From positions 248,001 through 312,000 of the forward strand of contig JALIGW010000140.1 of NCBI GenBank assembly GCA_023053685.1: a stretch of 64,000 nucleotides of DNA, in the 5' to 3' direction. Position 1 is the first letter of the stretch; each line of letters opens with the position of its first letter. Shown here piece after piece: positions 11,472 through 25,149 of the stretch. A program made the position numbers and the translations under genes. Source of the stretch: Diadophis punctatus similis. Taxonomy: Eukaryota > Chordata > Lepidosauria > Squamata > Dipsadidae. Under the pieces are notes generated by a model. That model searched no databases. It worked only from the letters and a program-made list of their open reading frames with translations, and was not told the origin of the DNA.

Positions 11472-14400
11472 CCTTATTTCTCAATTCAGCCCAAAAACAT
11501 CACTTTTGACAAACACCTCAGAAATGAAAATGAAACACATATTCCTGTTCCCCACAGGCTGGAAAGCTGAATTCTCGCTTGATTTTTGATTCCGAGCCTA
11601 CCCTGAAAAGCTAGCCCAAAGTCTAACACAGCATTCGCCTTAGGATTCAATTCAGCCCAAAAACATCACTTTTGACAAACACCTCAGAAATGAAAATGAA
11701 ACACATATTCCTGTTCCCCACAGGCTGGAAAGCTGAATTCTCGCTTGATTTTTGATTCCGAGCCTACCCTGAAAAGCTAGCCCAAAGTCTAACACAGCAT
11801 TCGCCTTAGGATTCAATTCAGCCCAAAAACATCACTTTTGACAAACACCTCAGAAATGAAAAAGAAACACATATTCCTGTTCCCCATGGGCTGGAAAGCC
11901 GAATTCTCGCTTGATTATTGATTCTGACCTTTCCCTGAAGAGCTAGCGCAAGGTCTAACACAGCATTCGCCTTATTTCTCAATTCAGCCCAAAAACATCA
12001 CTTTTGACAAACACCTCAGAAATGAAAAAGAAACACATATTCCTGTTCCCCACAGGCTGGAAAGCCGAATTCTCGCTCAATTTTTGATTCTGACCTTTCC
12101 CTGAAGAGCTAGCGCAAGGTCTAACACAGCATTCGCCTTAGGATTCAATTCAGCCCAAAAACATCACTTTTGACAAACACCTCAGAAATGAAAAAGAAAC
12201 ACATATTCCTGTTCCCCACGGGCTGGAAAGCCGAATTCTCGCTTGATTTTCGATTCCAAGCCTTCCCTGAAGAGCTAGCCCAAGGTCTAACACAGCATTC
12301 GCCTTATTTCTCAATTCAGCCCAAAAACATCACTTTTCACAAACACCTCAGAAATGAAAAAGAAACACATATTCCTGTTCCCCACCGGCTGGAAAGCTGA
12401 ATTCTCGCTCAATTTTTGATTCCGACCTTTCCCTGAAGAGCTAGCCCAAGGTCTAACACAGCATTCGCCTTATTTCTCAATTCAGCCCAAAAACATCACT
12501 TTTGACAAACACCTCAGAAATGAAAATGAAACACATATTCCTGTTCCCCACAGGCTGGAAAGCTGAATTCTCGCTTGATTTTTGATTCCGAGCCTACCCT
12601 GAAAAGCTAGCCCAAAGTCTAACACAGCATTCGCCTTAGGATTCAATTCAGCCCAAAAACATCACTTTTGACAAACACCTCAGAAATGAAAAAGAAACAC
12701 ATATTCCTGTTCCCCATGGGCTGGAAAGCTGAATTCTCGCTCAATTTTTGATTCCGACCTTTCCCTGAAGAGCTAGCCCAAGGTCTAACACAGCATTCGC
12801 CTTATTTCTCAATTCAGCCCAAAAACATCACTTTTGACAAACACCTCAGAAATGAAAAAGAAACACATATTCCTGTTCCCCACAGGCTGGAAAGCCGAAT
12901 TCTCGCTTGATTTTTGATTCCGACCTTTCCCTGAAGAGCTAGCCCAAGGTCTAACCCAGCATTCGCCTTAGGATTCAATTCAGCCCAAAAACATCACTTT
13001 TGACAAACACCTCAGAAAGGAAAAAGAAACACATATTCCTGTTCCCCACGGGCTGGAAAGCCGAATTCTCGCTTGATTTTCGATTCCTACCTTTCACTGA
13101 AGAGCTAGCCCAAGGTCTAACACAGCATTCGCCTTATTTCTCAATTCAGCCCAAAAACATCACTTTTGGCAAACACCTCAGAAACGAAAAAGAAACTCAT
13201 ATTCCTGTTCCCCATGGGCTGGAAAGCTGAATTCTCGCTCAATTTTTGATTCTGACCTTTCCCTGAAGAGCTAGCCCAAGGTCTAACACAGCATTCGCCT
13301 TAGGATTCAATTCAGCCCAAAAACATCACTTTTGACAAACACATCAGAAATGAAAATGAAACACATATTCCTGTTCCCCACAGGATGGAAAGCTGAATTC
13401 TCGCTTGATTTTTGATTCCGAGCCTACCCTGAAAAGCTAGCCCAAAGTCTAACACAGCATTCGCCTTAGGATTCAATTCAGCCCAAAAACATCACTTTTG
13501 ACAAACACCTCAGAAATGAAAAAGAAACACATATTCCTGTTCCCCATGGGCTGGAAAGCTGAATTCTCGCTTGATTATTGATTCCGAGCCTACCCTGAAA
13601 AGCTAGCCCAAAGTCTAACACAGCATTCGCCTTAGGATACAATTCAGCCCAAAAACATCACTTTTGACAAACACCTCAGAAATGAAAATGAAACACATAT
13701 TCCTGTTCCCCACAGGATGGAAAGCTGAATTCTCGCTTGATTTTTGATTCCGAGCCTACCCTGAAAAGCTAGCCCAAAGTCTAACACAGCATTCGCCTTA
13801 GGATTCAATTCTGCCCAAAAACATCACTTTTGACAAACACCTCAGAAATGAAAATGAAACACATATTCCTGTTCCCCACAGGCTGGAAAGCTGAATTCTC
13901 GCTTGATTTTTGATTCCGAGCCTACCCTGAAAAGCTAGCCCAAAGTCTAACACAGCATTCGCCTTAGGATTCAATTCAGCCCAAAAACATCACTTTTGAC
14001 AAACACCTCAGAAATGAAAAAGAAACACATATTCCTGTTCCCCATGGGCTGGAAAGCCGAATTCTCGCTTGATTATTGATTCTGACCTTTCCCTGAAGAG
14101 CTAGCGCAAGGTCTAACACAGCATTCGCCTTATTTCTCAATTCAGCCCAAAAACATCACTTTTGACAAACACCTCAGAAATGAAAATGAAACACATATTC
14201 CTGTTCCCCATGGGCTGGAAAGCTGAATTCTCGCTCAATTTTTGATTCTGACCTTTCCCTGAAGAGCTAGCCCAAGGTCTAACACAGCATTCGCCTTAGG
14301 ATTCAATTCAGCCCAAAAACATCACTTTTGACAAACACATCAGAAATGAAAATGAAACACATATTCCTGTTCCCCACAGGATGGAAAGCTGAATTCTCGC

Positions 14401-15290
14401 TTGATTTTTGATTCCGAGCCTACCCTGAAAAGCTAGCCCAAAGTCTAACACAGCATTCGCCTTAGGATTCAATTCAGCCCAAAAACATCACTTTTGACAA
14501 ACACCTCAGAAATGAAAAAGAAACACATATTCCTGTTCCCCATGGGCTGGAAAGCTGAATTCTCGCTTGATTATTGATTCCGAGCCTACCCTGAAAAGCT
14601 AGCCCAAAGTCTAACACAGCATTCGCCTTAGGATACAATTCAGCCCAAAAACATCACTTTTGACAAACACCTCAGAAATGAAAATGAAACACATATTCCT
14701 GTTCCCCACAGGATGGAAAGCTGAATTCTCGCTTGATTTTTGATTCCGAGCCTACCCTGAAAAGCTAGCCCAAAGTCTAACACAGCATTCGCCTTAGGAT
14801 TCAATTCTGCCCAAAAACATCACTTTTGACAAACACCTCAGAAATGAAAATGAAACACATATTCCTGTTCCCCACAGGCTGGAAAGCTGAATTCTCGCTT
14901 GATTTTTGATTCCGAGCCTACCCTGAAAAGCTAGCCCAAAGTCTAACACAGCATTCGCCTTAGGATTCAATTCAGCCCAAAAACATCACTTTTGACAAAC
15001 ACCTCAGAAATGAAAAAGAAACACATATTCCTGTTCCCCATGGGCTGGAAAGCCGAATTCTCGCTTGATTATTGATTCTGACCTTTCCCTGAAGAGCTAG
15101 CGCAAGGTCTAACACAGCATTCGCCTTATTTCTCAATTCAGCCCAAAAACATCACTTTTGACAAACACCTCAGAAATGAAAATGAAACACATATTCCTGT
15201 TCCCCACAGGCTGGAAAGCTGAATTCTCGCTTGATTTTTGATTCCGAGCCTACCCTGAAAAGCTAGCCCAAAGTCTAACACAGCATTCGC
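11472..15290. repeat. 24-monomer repeat, copy 1 (offset 3,984 bp)
   Basis: It matches 15,456-19,274 at exactly 24 x 166 bp. No S monomer lies in either copy. Visible differences include GAAACTCAT near 13,196 versus GAAACACAT, and TTCAGCCC versus TTCTGCCC near 11,654. Confidence 0.92.
13215..15206. repeat. Six-monomer tandem duplication (2 x 996 bp)
   Basis: About 13,215-14,210 is repeated at 14,211-15,206. Both units carry ACACATCAGAAATG, CACAGGATGG twice, GGATACAATTC and TTCAATTCTGCCC in the same order. Confidence 0.9.
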
Positions 15291-15386
15291 ATTAGGACTG
15301 AATACAGCCAAAAAACATGACTTTTGACAAACACCTCAGAAATGAAAAAGAAACACATATTCCTGTTCCCCACGGGCTGGAAAGCC
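15221..15386 (+). repeat. Mosaic A/S monomer, full length
   Basis: The first half is type A. From 15,291 a run of differences appears (GCATTAGGACTGAATACAGCC), followed by the S-type AAAAAACATGAC, then ordinary sequence from the TTTTGAC segment onward. The equivalent monomer 3,984 bp later is plain type A. The short patch is best explained by gene conversion or a crossover with an S-like template; an assembly error is possible. Confidence 0.8.
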
Positions 15387-15455
15387 GAATTCTCGCTTGA
15401 TTTTCGATTCCAAGCCTTCCCTGAAGAGCTAGCCCAAGGTCTAACACAGCATTCG

Positions 15456-18400
15456 CCTTATTTCTCAATTCAGCCCAAAAACATCACTTTTGACAAACAC
15501 CTCAGAAATGAAAATGAAACACATATTCCTGTTCCCCACAGGCTGGAAAGCTGAATTCTCGCTTGATTTTTGATTCCGAGCCTACCCTGAAAAGCTAGCC
15601 CAAAGTCTAACACAGCATTCGCCTTAGGATTCAATTCTGCCCAAAAACATCACTTTTGACAAACACCTCAGAAATGAAAATGAAACACATATTCCTGTTC
15701 CCCACAGGCTGGAAAGCTGAATTCTCGCTTGATTTTTGATTCCGAGCCTACCCTGAAAAGCTAGCCCAAAGTCTAACACAGCATTCGCCTTAGGATTCAA
15801 TTCAGCCCAAAAACATCACTTTTGACAAACACCTCAGAAATGAAAAAGAAACACATATTCCTGTTCCCCATGGGCTGGAAAGCCGAATTCTCGCTTGATT
15901 ATTGATTCTGACCTTTCCCTGAAGAGCTAGCGCAAGGTCTAACACAGCATTCGCCTTATTTCTCAATTCAGCCCAAAAACATCACTTTTGACAAACACCT
16001 CAGAAATGAAAAAGAAACACATATTCCTGTTCCCCACAGGCTGGAAAGCCGAATTCTCGCTCAATTTTTGATTCTGACCTTTCCCTGAAGAGCTAGCGCA
16101 AGGTCTAACACAGCATTCGCCTTAGGATTCAATTCAGCCCAAAAACATCACTTTTGACAAACACCTCAGAAATGAAAAAGAAACACATATTCCTGTTCCC
16201 CACGGGCTGGAAAGCCGAATTCTCGCTTGATTTTCGATTCCAAGCCTTCCCTGAAGAGCTAGCCCAAGGTCTAACACAGCATTCGCCTTATTTCTCAATT
16301 CAGCCCAAAAACATCACTTTTCACAAACACCTCAGAAATGAAAAAGAAACACATATTCCTGTTCCCCACCGGCTGGAAAGCTGAATTCTCGCTCAATTTT
16401 TGATTCCGACCTTTCCCTGAAGAGCTAGCCCAAGGTCTAACACAGCATTCGCCTTATTTCTCAATTCAGCCCAAAAACATCACTTTTGACAAACACCTCA
16501 GAAATGAAAATGAAACACATATTCCTGTTCCCCACAGGCTGGAAAGCTGAATTCTCGCTTGATTTTTGATTCCGAGCCTACCCTGAAAAGCTAGCCCAAA
16601 GTCTAACACAGCATTCGCCTTAGGATTCAATTCAGCCCAAAAACATCACTTTTGACAAACACCTCAGAAATGAAAAAGAAACACATATTCCTGTTCCCCA
16701 TGGGCTGGAAAGCTGAATTCTCGCTCAATTTTTGATTCCGACCTTTCCCTGAAGAGCTAGCCCAAGGTCTAACACAGCATTCGCCTTATTTCTCAATTCA
16801 GCCCAAAAACATCACTTTTGACAAACACCTCAGAAATGAAAAAGAAACACATATTCCTGTTCCCCACAGGCTGGAAAGCCGAATTCTCGCTTGATTTTTG
16901 ATTCCGACCTTTCCCTGAAGAGCTAGCCCAAGGTCTAACCCAGCATTCGCCTTAGGATTCAATTCAGCCCAAAAACATCACTTTTGACAAACACCTCAGA
17001 AAGGAAAAAGAAACACATATTCCTGTTCCCCACGGGCTGGAAAGCCGAATTCTCGCTTGATTTTCGATTCCTACCTTTCACTGAAGAGCTAGCCCAAGGT
17101 CTAACACAGCATTCGCCTTATTTCTCAATTCAGCCCAAAAACATCACTTTTGGCAAACACCTCAGAAACGAAAAAGAAACACATATTCCTGTTCCCCATG
17201 GGCTGGAAAGCTGAATTCTCGCTCAATTTTTGATTCTGACCTTTCCCTGAAGAGCTAGCCCAAGGTCTAACACAGCATTCGCCTTAGGATTCAATTCAGC
17301 CCAAAAACATCACTTTTGACAAACACATCAGAAATGAAAATGAAACACATATTCCTGTTCCCCACAGGATGGAAAGCTGAATTCTCGCTTGATTTTTGAT
17401 TCCGAGCCTACCCTGAAAAGCTAGCCCAAAGTCTAACACAGCATTCGCCTTAGGATTCAATTCAGCCCAAAAACATCACTTTTGACAAACACCTCAGAAA
17501 TGAAAAAGAAACACATATTCCTGTTCCCCATGGGCTGGAAAGCTGAATTCTCGCTTGATTATTGATTCCGAGCCTACCCTGAAAAGCTAGCCCAAAGTCT
17601 AACACAGCATTCGCCTTAGGATACAATTCAGCCCAAAAACATCACTTTTGACAAACACCTCAGAAATGAAAATGAAACACATATTCCTGTTCCCCACAGG
17701 ATGGAAAGCTGAATTCTCGCTTGATTTTTGATTCCGAGCCTACCCTGAAAAGCTAGCCCAAAGTCTAACACAGCATTCGCCTTAGGATTCAATTCTGCCC
17801 AAAAACATCACTTTTGACAAACACCTCAGAAATGAAAATGAAACACATATTCCTGTTCCCCACAGGCTGGAAAGCTGAATTCTCGCTTGATTTTTGATTC
17901 CGAGCCTACCCTGAAAAGCTAGCCCAAAGTCTAACACAGCATTCGCCTTAGGATTCAATTCAGCCCAAAAACATCACTTTTGACAAACACCTCAGAAATG
18001 AAAAAGAAACACATATTCCTGTTCCCCATGGGCTGGAAAGCCGAATTCTCGCTTGATTATTGATTCTGACCTTTCCCTGAAGAGCTAGCGCAAGGTCTAA
18101 CACAGCATTCGCCTTATTTCTCAATTCAGCCCAAAAACATCACTTTTGACAAACACCTCAGAAATGAAAATGAAACACATATTCCTGTTCCCCATGGGCT
18201 GGAAAGCTGAATTCTCGCTCAATTTTTGATTCTGACCTTTCCCTGAAGAGCTAGCCCAAGGTCTAACACAGCATTCGCCTTAGGATTCAATTCAGCCCAA
18301 AAACATCACTTTTGACAAACACATCAGAAATGAAAATGAAACACATATTCCTGTTCCCCACAGGATGGAAAGCTGAATTCTCGCTTGATTTTTGATTCCG

Positions 18401-19274
18401 AGCCTACCCTGAAAAGCTAGCCCAAAGTCTAACACAGCATTCGCCTTAGGATTCAATTCAGCCCAAAAACATCACTTTTGACAAACACCTCAGAAATGAA
18501 AAAGAAACACATATTCCTGTTCCCCATGGGCTGGAAAGCTGAATTCTCGCTTGATTATTGATTCCGAGCCTACCCTGAAAAGCTAGCCCAAAGTCTAACA
18601 CAGCATTCGCCTTAGGATACAATTCAGCCCAAAAACATCACTTTTGACAAACACCTCAGAAATGAAAATGAAACACATATTCCTGTTCCCCACAGGATGG
18701 AAAGCTGAATTCTCGCTTGATTTTTGATTCCGAGCCTACCCTGAAAAGCTAGCCCAAAGTCTAACACAGCATTCGCCTTAGGATTCAATTCTGCCCAAAA
18801 ACATCACTTTTGACAAACACCTCAGAAATGAAAATGAAACACATATTCCTGTTCCCCACAGGCTGGAAAGCTGAATTCTCGCTTGATTTTTGATTCCGAG
18901 CCTACCCTGAAAAGCTAGCCCAAAGTCTAACACAGCATTCGCCTTAGGATTCAATTCAGCCCAAAAACATCACTTTTGACAAACACCTCAGAAATGAAAA
19001 AGAAACACATATTCCTGTTCCCCATGGGCTGGAAAGCCGAATTCTCGCTTGATTATTGATTCTGACCTTTCCCTGAAGAGCTAGCGCAAGGTCTAACACA
19101 GCATTCGCCTTATTTCTCAATTCAGCCCAAAAACATCACTTTTGACAAACACCTCAGAAATGAAAATGAAACACATATTCCTGTTCCCCACAGGCTGGAA
19201 AGCTGAATTCTCGCTTGATTTTTGATTCCGAGCCTACCCTGAAAAGCTAGCCCAAAGTCTAACACAGCATTCGC
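15456..19274. repeat. 24-monomer repeat, copy 2
   Basis: It is separated from copy 1 by one monomer length (15,291-15,455). That gap contains the mosaic patch and the start of a type D monomer. Confidence 0.92.
17199..19190. repeat. Six-monomer tandem duplication inside copy 2
   Basis: The units are about 17,199-18,194 and 18,195-19,190. This is the 3,984-bp-shifted image of the duplication at 13.2-15.2 kb, so the 996-bp event is the older one. Confidence 0.9.
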
Positions 19275-20034
19275 CTTAGGATTCAATTCAGCCCAAAAAC
19301 ATCACTTTTGACAAACACCTCAGAAATGAAAAAGAAACACATATTCCTGTTCCCCACGGGCTGGAAAGCCGAATTCTCGCTTGATTTTCGATTCCAAGCC
19401 TTCCCTGAAGAGCTAGCCCAAGGTCTAACACAGCATTCGCCTTATTTCTCAATTCAGCCCAAAAACATCACTTTTCACAAACACCTCAGAAATGAAAAAG
19501 AAACACATATTCCTGTTCCCCACCGGCTGGAAAGCTGAATTCTCGCTCAATTTTTGATTCCGACCTTTCCCTGAAGAGCTAGCCCAAGGTCTAACACAGC
19601 ATTCGCCTTATTTCTCAATTCAGCCCAAAAACATCACTTTTGACAAACACCTCAGAAATGAAAATGAAACACATATTCCTGTTCCCCACAGGCTGGAAAG
19701 CTGAATTCTCGCTTGATTTTTGATTCCGAGCCTACCCTGAAAAGCTAGCCCAAAGTCTAACACAGCATTCGCCTTAGGATTCAATTCAGCCCAAAAACAT
19801 CACGATTGACAAACACCTCAGAAATGAAAAAGAAACACATATTCCTGTTCCCCATGGGCTGGAAAGCCGAATTCTCGCTTGATTATTGATTCTGACCTTT
19901 CCCTGAAGAGCTAGCGCAAGGTCTAACACAGCATTCGCCTTATTTCTCAATTCAGCCCAAAAACATCACTTTTGACAAACACCTCAGAAATGAAAAAGAA
20001 ACACATATTCCTGTTCCCCACGGGCTGGAAAGCC

Positions 20035-20190
20035 GAATTCTCGCTCAATTTTTGATTCCGACCTTTCCCTGAAGAGCTAGCCCAAGGTCTAACACAGCAT
20101 TCTCAATTCAGCCAAAAAACATGACTTTTGACAAACACCTCAGAAATGAAAATGAAACACATATTCGTGTTCCGCACAGGCTGGAAAGCC
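20035..20190 (+). repeat. Short S monomer 6
   Basis: It lies exactly 14,410 bp after S3 and shares the flanking private variants of S3. Confidence 0.93.
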
Positions 20191-21683
20191 GAATTCTCGC
20201 TTGATTTTTGATTCCGACCTTTCCCTGAAGAGCTAGCCCAAGGTCTAACACAGCATTCGCCTTATTTCTCAATTCAGCCCAAAAACATCACTTTTGACAA
20301 ACACCTCAGAAATGAAAAAGAAACATATATTCCTGTTCCCCACAGGCTGGAAAGCCGAATTCTCGCTTGATTTTTGATTCTGACCTTTCCCTGAAGAGCT
20401 AGCCCAAGGTGTAACACAGCATTCGCCTTATTTCTCAATTCAGCCCAAAAACATCACTTTTGACAAACACCTCAGAAATGAAAATGAAACACATATTCCT
20501 GTTCCCCACAGGCTGGAAAGCTGAATTCTCGCTTGATTTTTGATTCCGAGCCTACCCTGAAAAGCTAGCCCAAAGTCTAACACAGCATTCGCCTTAGGAT
20601 TCAATTCAGCCCAAAAACATCACTTTTGACAAACACCTCAGAAATGAAAAAGAAACACATATTCCTGTTCCCCATGGGCTGGAAAGCCGAATTCTCGCTT
20701 GATTATTGATTCTGACCTTTCCCTGAAGAGCTAGCCCAAGGTCTAACACAGCATTCGCCTTATTTCTCAATTCAGCCCAAAAATATCACTTTTGACAAAC
20801 ACCTCTGAAATGAAAAAGAACACATATTCCTGTTCCCCATGGGCTGGAAAGCCGAATTCTCGCTTGATTTTCGATTACAAGCCTTCGCTGAAGAGCTAGC
20901 CCAAAGTCTAACACTGCATTCTCCTTATTTCTCAATTCAGCCCAAAAACATCACTTTTGACAAACACCTCAGAAATGAAAATGAAACACATATTCCTGTT
21001 CCCCACAGGCTGGAAAGCTGAATTCTCGCTTGATTTTTGATTCCGAGCCTACCCTGAAAAGCTAGCCCAAAGTCTAACACAGCATTCGCCTTAGGATTCA
21101 ATTCAGCCCAAAAACATCACTTTTGACAAACACCTCAGAAATGAAAATGAAACACATATTCCTGTTCCCCACAGGCTGGAAAGCTGAATTCTCGCTTGAT
21201 TTTTGATTCCGAGCCTACCCTGAAAAGCTAGCCCAAAGTCTAACACAGCATTCGCCTTAGGATTCAATTCAGCCCAAAAACATCACTTTTGACAAACACC
21301 TCAGAAATGAAAAAGAAACACATATTCCTGTTCCCCATGGGCTGGAAAGCTGAATTCTCGCTTGATTATTGATTCTGACCTTTCCCTGAAGAGCTAGCGC
21401 AAGGTCTAACACAGCATTCGCCTTATTTCTCAATTCAGCCCAAAAACATCACTTTTGACAAACACCTCAGAAATGAAAAAGAACCACATATTCCTGTTCC
21501 CCACGGGCTGGAAAGCCGAATTCTCGCTCAATTTTTGATTCTGACCTTTCCCTGAAGAGCTAGCGCAAGGTCTAACACAGCATTCGCCTTATTTCTCAAT
21601 TCAGCCCAAAAACATCACTTTTGACAAACACCTCAGAAATGAAAAAGAAACACATATTCCTGTTCCCCACGGGCTGGAAAGCC

Positions 21684-21839
21684 GAATTCTCGCTCAATTT
21701 TTGATTCCGACCTTTCCCTGAAGAGCTAGCCCAAGGTCTAACACAGCATTCTCAATTCAGCCAAAAAACATGACTTTTGACAAACACCTCAGAAATGAAA
21801 ATGAAACACATATTCGTGTTCCGCACAGGCTGGAAAGCC
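21684..21839 (+). repeat. Short S monomer 7
   Basis: It lies exactly 14,410 bp after S4. Two monomers upstream, both copies share AAGAACCACATA (about 7,073 and 21,483). Confidence 0.93.
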
Positions 21840-24800
21840 GAATTCTCGCTTGATTTTTGATTCCGACCTTTCCCTGAAGAGCTAGCCCAAGGTCTAACAC
21901 AGCATTCGCCTTATTTCTCAATTCAGCCCAAAAACATCACTTTTGACAAACACCTCAGAAATGAAAAAGAAACACATATTCCTGTTCCCCACAGGCTGGA
22001 AAGCCGAATTCTCGCTTGATTTTTGATTCCGACCTTTCCCTGAAGACCTAGCCCAAGGTCTAACACAGCATTCGCCTTATTTCTCAATTCAGCCCAAAAA
22101 CATCACTTTTGGCAAACACCTCAGAAATGAAAAAGAAACACATATTCCTGTTCCCCACGGGCTGGAAAGCCGAATTCTCGCTCAATTTTTGATTCCGAGC
22201 CTACCCTGAAAAGCTAGCCCAAAGTCTAACACAGCATTCGCCTTAGGATTCAATTCAGCCCAAAAACATCACTTTTGACAAACACCTCAGAAATGAAAAA
22301 GAAACACATATTCCTGTTCCCCACGGGCTGGAAAGCTGAATTCTCGCTCAATTTTTGATTCCGACCTTTCCCTGAAGAGCTAGCCCAAGGTCTAACACAG
22401 CATTCGCCTTATTTCTCAATTCAGCCCAAAAACATCACTTTTGACAAACACCTCAGAAATGAAAATGAAACACATATTCCTGTTCCCCACAGGCTGGAAA
22501 GCTGAATTCTCGCTTGATTTTTGATTCCGAGCCTACCCTGAAAAGCTAGCCCAAAGTCTAACACAGCATTCGCCTTAGGATTCAATTCAGCCCAAAAACA
22601 TCACTTTTGACAAACACCTCAGAAATGAAAAAGAAACACATATTCCTGTTCCCCATGGGCTGGAAAGCTGAATTCTCGCTCAATTTTTGATTCCGACCTT
22701 TCCCTGAAGAGCTAGCCCAAGGTCTAACACAGCATTCGCCTTATTTCTCAATTCAGCCCAAAAACATCACTTTTGACAAACACCTCAGAAATGAAAAAGA
22801 AACACATATTCCTGTTCCCCACAGGCTGGAAAGCCGAATTCTCGCTTGATTTTTGATTCCGACCTTTCCCTGAAGAGCTAGCCCAAGGTCTAACCCAGCA
22901 TTCGCCTTAGGATTCAATTCAGCCCAAAAACATCACTTTTGACAAACACCTCAGAAAGGAAAAAGAAACACATATTCCTGTTCCCCACGGGCTGGAAAGC
23001 CGAATTCTCGCTTGATTTTCGATTCCTACCTTTCACTGAAGAGCTAGCCCAAGGTCTAACACAGCATTCGCCTTATTTCTCAATTCAGCCCAAAAACATC
23101 ACTTTTGGCAAACACCTCAGAAACGAAAAAGAAACACATATTCCTGTTCCCCATGGGCTGGAAAGCTGAATTCTCGCTCAATTTTTGATTCTGACCTTTC
23201 CCTGAAGAGCTAGCCCAAGGTCTAACACAGCATTCGCCTTAGGATTCAATTCAGCCCAAAAACATCACTTTTGACAAACACATCAGAAATGAAAATGAAA
23301 CACATATTCCTGTTCCCCACAGGATGGAAAGCTGAATTCTCGCTTGATTTTTGATTCCGAGCCTACCCTGAAAAGCTAGCCCAAAGTCTAACACAGCATT
23401 CGCCTTAGGATTCAATTCAGCCCAAAAACATCACTTTTGACAAACACCTCAGAAATGAAAAAGAAACACATATTCCTGTTCCCCATGGGCTGGAAAGCTG
23501 AATTCTCGCTTGATTATTGATTCCGAGCCTACCCTGAAAAGCTAGCCCAAAGTCTAACACAGCATTCGCCTTAGGATACAATTCAGCCCAAAAACATCAC
23601 TTTTGACAAACACCTCAGAAATGAAAATGAAACACATATTCCTGTTCCCCACAGGATGGAAAGCTGAATTCTCGCTTGATTTTTGATTCCGAGCCTACCC
23701 TGAAAAGCTAGCCCAAAGTCTAACACAGCATTCGCCTTAGGATTCAATTCTGCCCAAAAACATCACTTTTGACAAACACCTCAGAAATGAAAATGAAACA
23801 CATATTCCTGTTCCCCACGGGCTGGAAAGCCGAATTCTCACTCAATTTTTGATTCCGACCTTTCCCTGAAGACCTAGCCCAAGGTCTAACACAGCATTCG
23901 CCTTATTTCTCAATTCAGCCCAAAAACATCCCTTTTGGCAAACACCTCAGAAATGAAAAAGAAACACATATTCCTGTTCCCCACGGGCTGGAAAGCCGAA
24001 TTCTCGCTCAATTTTTGATTCCGACCTTTCCCTGAAGAGCTAGCCCAAGGTCTAACACAGCATTCGCCTTATTTCTCAATTCAGCCCAAAAACATCACTT
24101 TTGACAAACACCTCAGAAATGAAAAAGAAACACATATTCCTGTTCCCCATGGGCTGGAAAGCCGAATTCTCGCTTGATTTTCGATTACAAGCCTTCGCTG
24201 AAGAGCTAGCCCAAAGTCTAACACTGCATTCTCCTTATTTCTCAATTCAGCCCAAAAACATCACTTTTGACAAACACCTCAGAAATGAAAAAGAAACACA
24301 TATTCCTGTTCCCCACAGGCTGGAAAGCTGAATTCTCGCTTGATTTTTGATTCCGAGCCTACCCTGAAAAGCTAGCCCAAAGTCTAACACAGCATTCGCC
24401 TTAGGATTCAATTCAGCCCAAAAACATCACTTTTGACAAACACCTCAGAAATGAAAATGAAACACATATTCCTGTTCCCCACAGGCTGGAAAGCTGAATT
24501 CTCGCTTGATTTTTGATTCCGAGCCTACCCTGAAAAGCTAGCCCAAAGTCTAACACAGCATTCGCCTTAGGATTCAATTCAGCCCAAAAACATCACTTTT
24601 GACAAACACCTCAGAAATGAAAAAGAAACACATATTCCTGTTCCCCATGGGCTGGAAAGCTGAATTCTTGCTTGATTATTGATTCTGACCTTTCCCTGAA
24701 GAGCTAGCGCAAGGTCTAACACAGCATTCGCCTTATTTCTCAATTCAGCCCAAAAAGATCACTTTTGACAAACACCTCAGAAATGAAAAAGAAACACATA

Positions 24801-24993
24801 TTCCTGTTCCCCACGGGCTGGAAAGCCGAATTCTCGCTCAATTTTTGATTCTGACCTTTCCCTGAAGAGCTAGCGCAAGGTCTAACACAGCATTCGCCTT
24901 ATTTCTCAATTCAGCCCAAAAACATCACTTTTGACAAACACCTCAGAAATGAAAAAGAAACACATATTCCTGTTCCCCACGGGCTGGAAAGCC

Positions 24994-25149
24994 GAATTCT
25001 CGCTCAATTTTTGATTCCGACCTTTCCCTGAAGAGCTAGCCCAAGGTCTAACACAGCATTCTCAATTCAGCCAAAAAACATGACTTTTGACAAACACCTC
25101 AGAAATGAAAATGAAACACATATTCGTGTTCCGCACAGGCTGGAAAGCC
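24994..25149 (+). repeat. Short S monomer 8
   Basis: It is the partner of S5 at offset 14,078. The two-monomer (332-bp) shortening lies upstream of it. Confidence 0.93.

Larger units (their letters stand above)
4677..12140. repeat. Left copy of the 14.4-kb superblock
   Basis: Bases 4,677-9,881 align with 19,087-24,291 without a gap at offset 14,410. Private variants kept in both are CACGATTGAC, ACATATATTCC, CAAGGTGTAAC and AAGAACCACAT. From about 10,380 to 12,140 the alignment continues at offset 14,078, because the right copy lacks two monomers. A smaller internal copy is also visible: about 6.2-7.0 kb matches 11.1-12.0 kb (offset 4,959). Confidence 0.92.
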
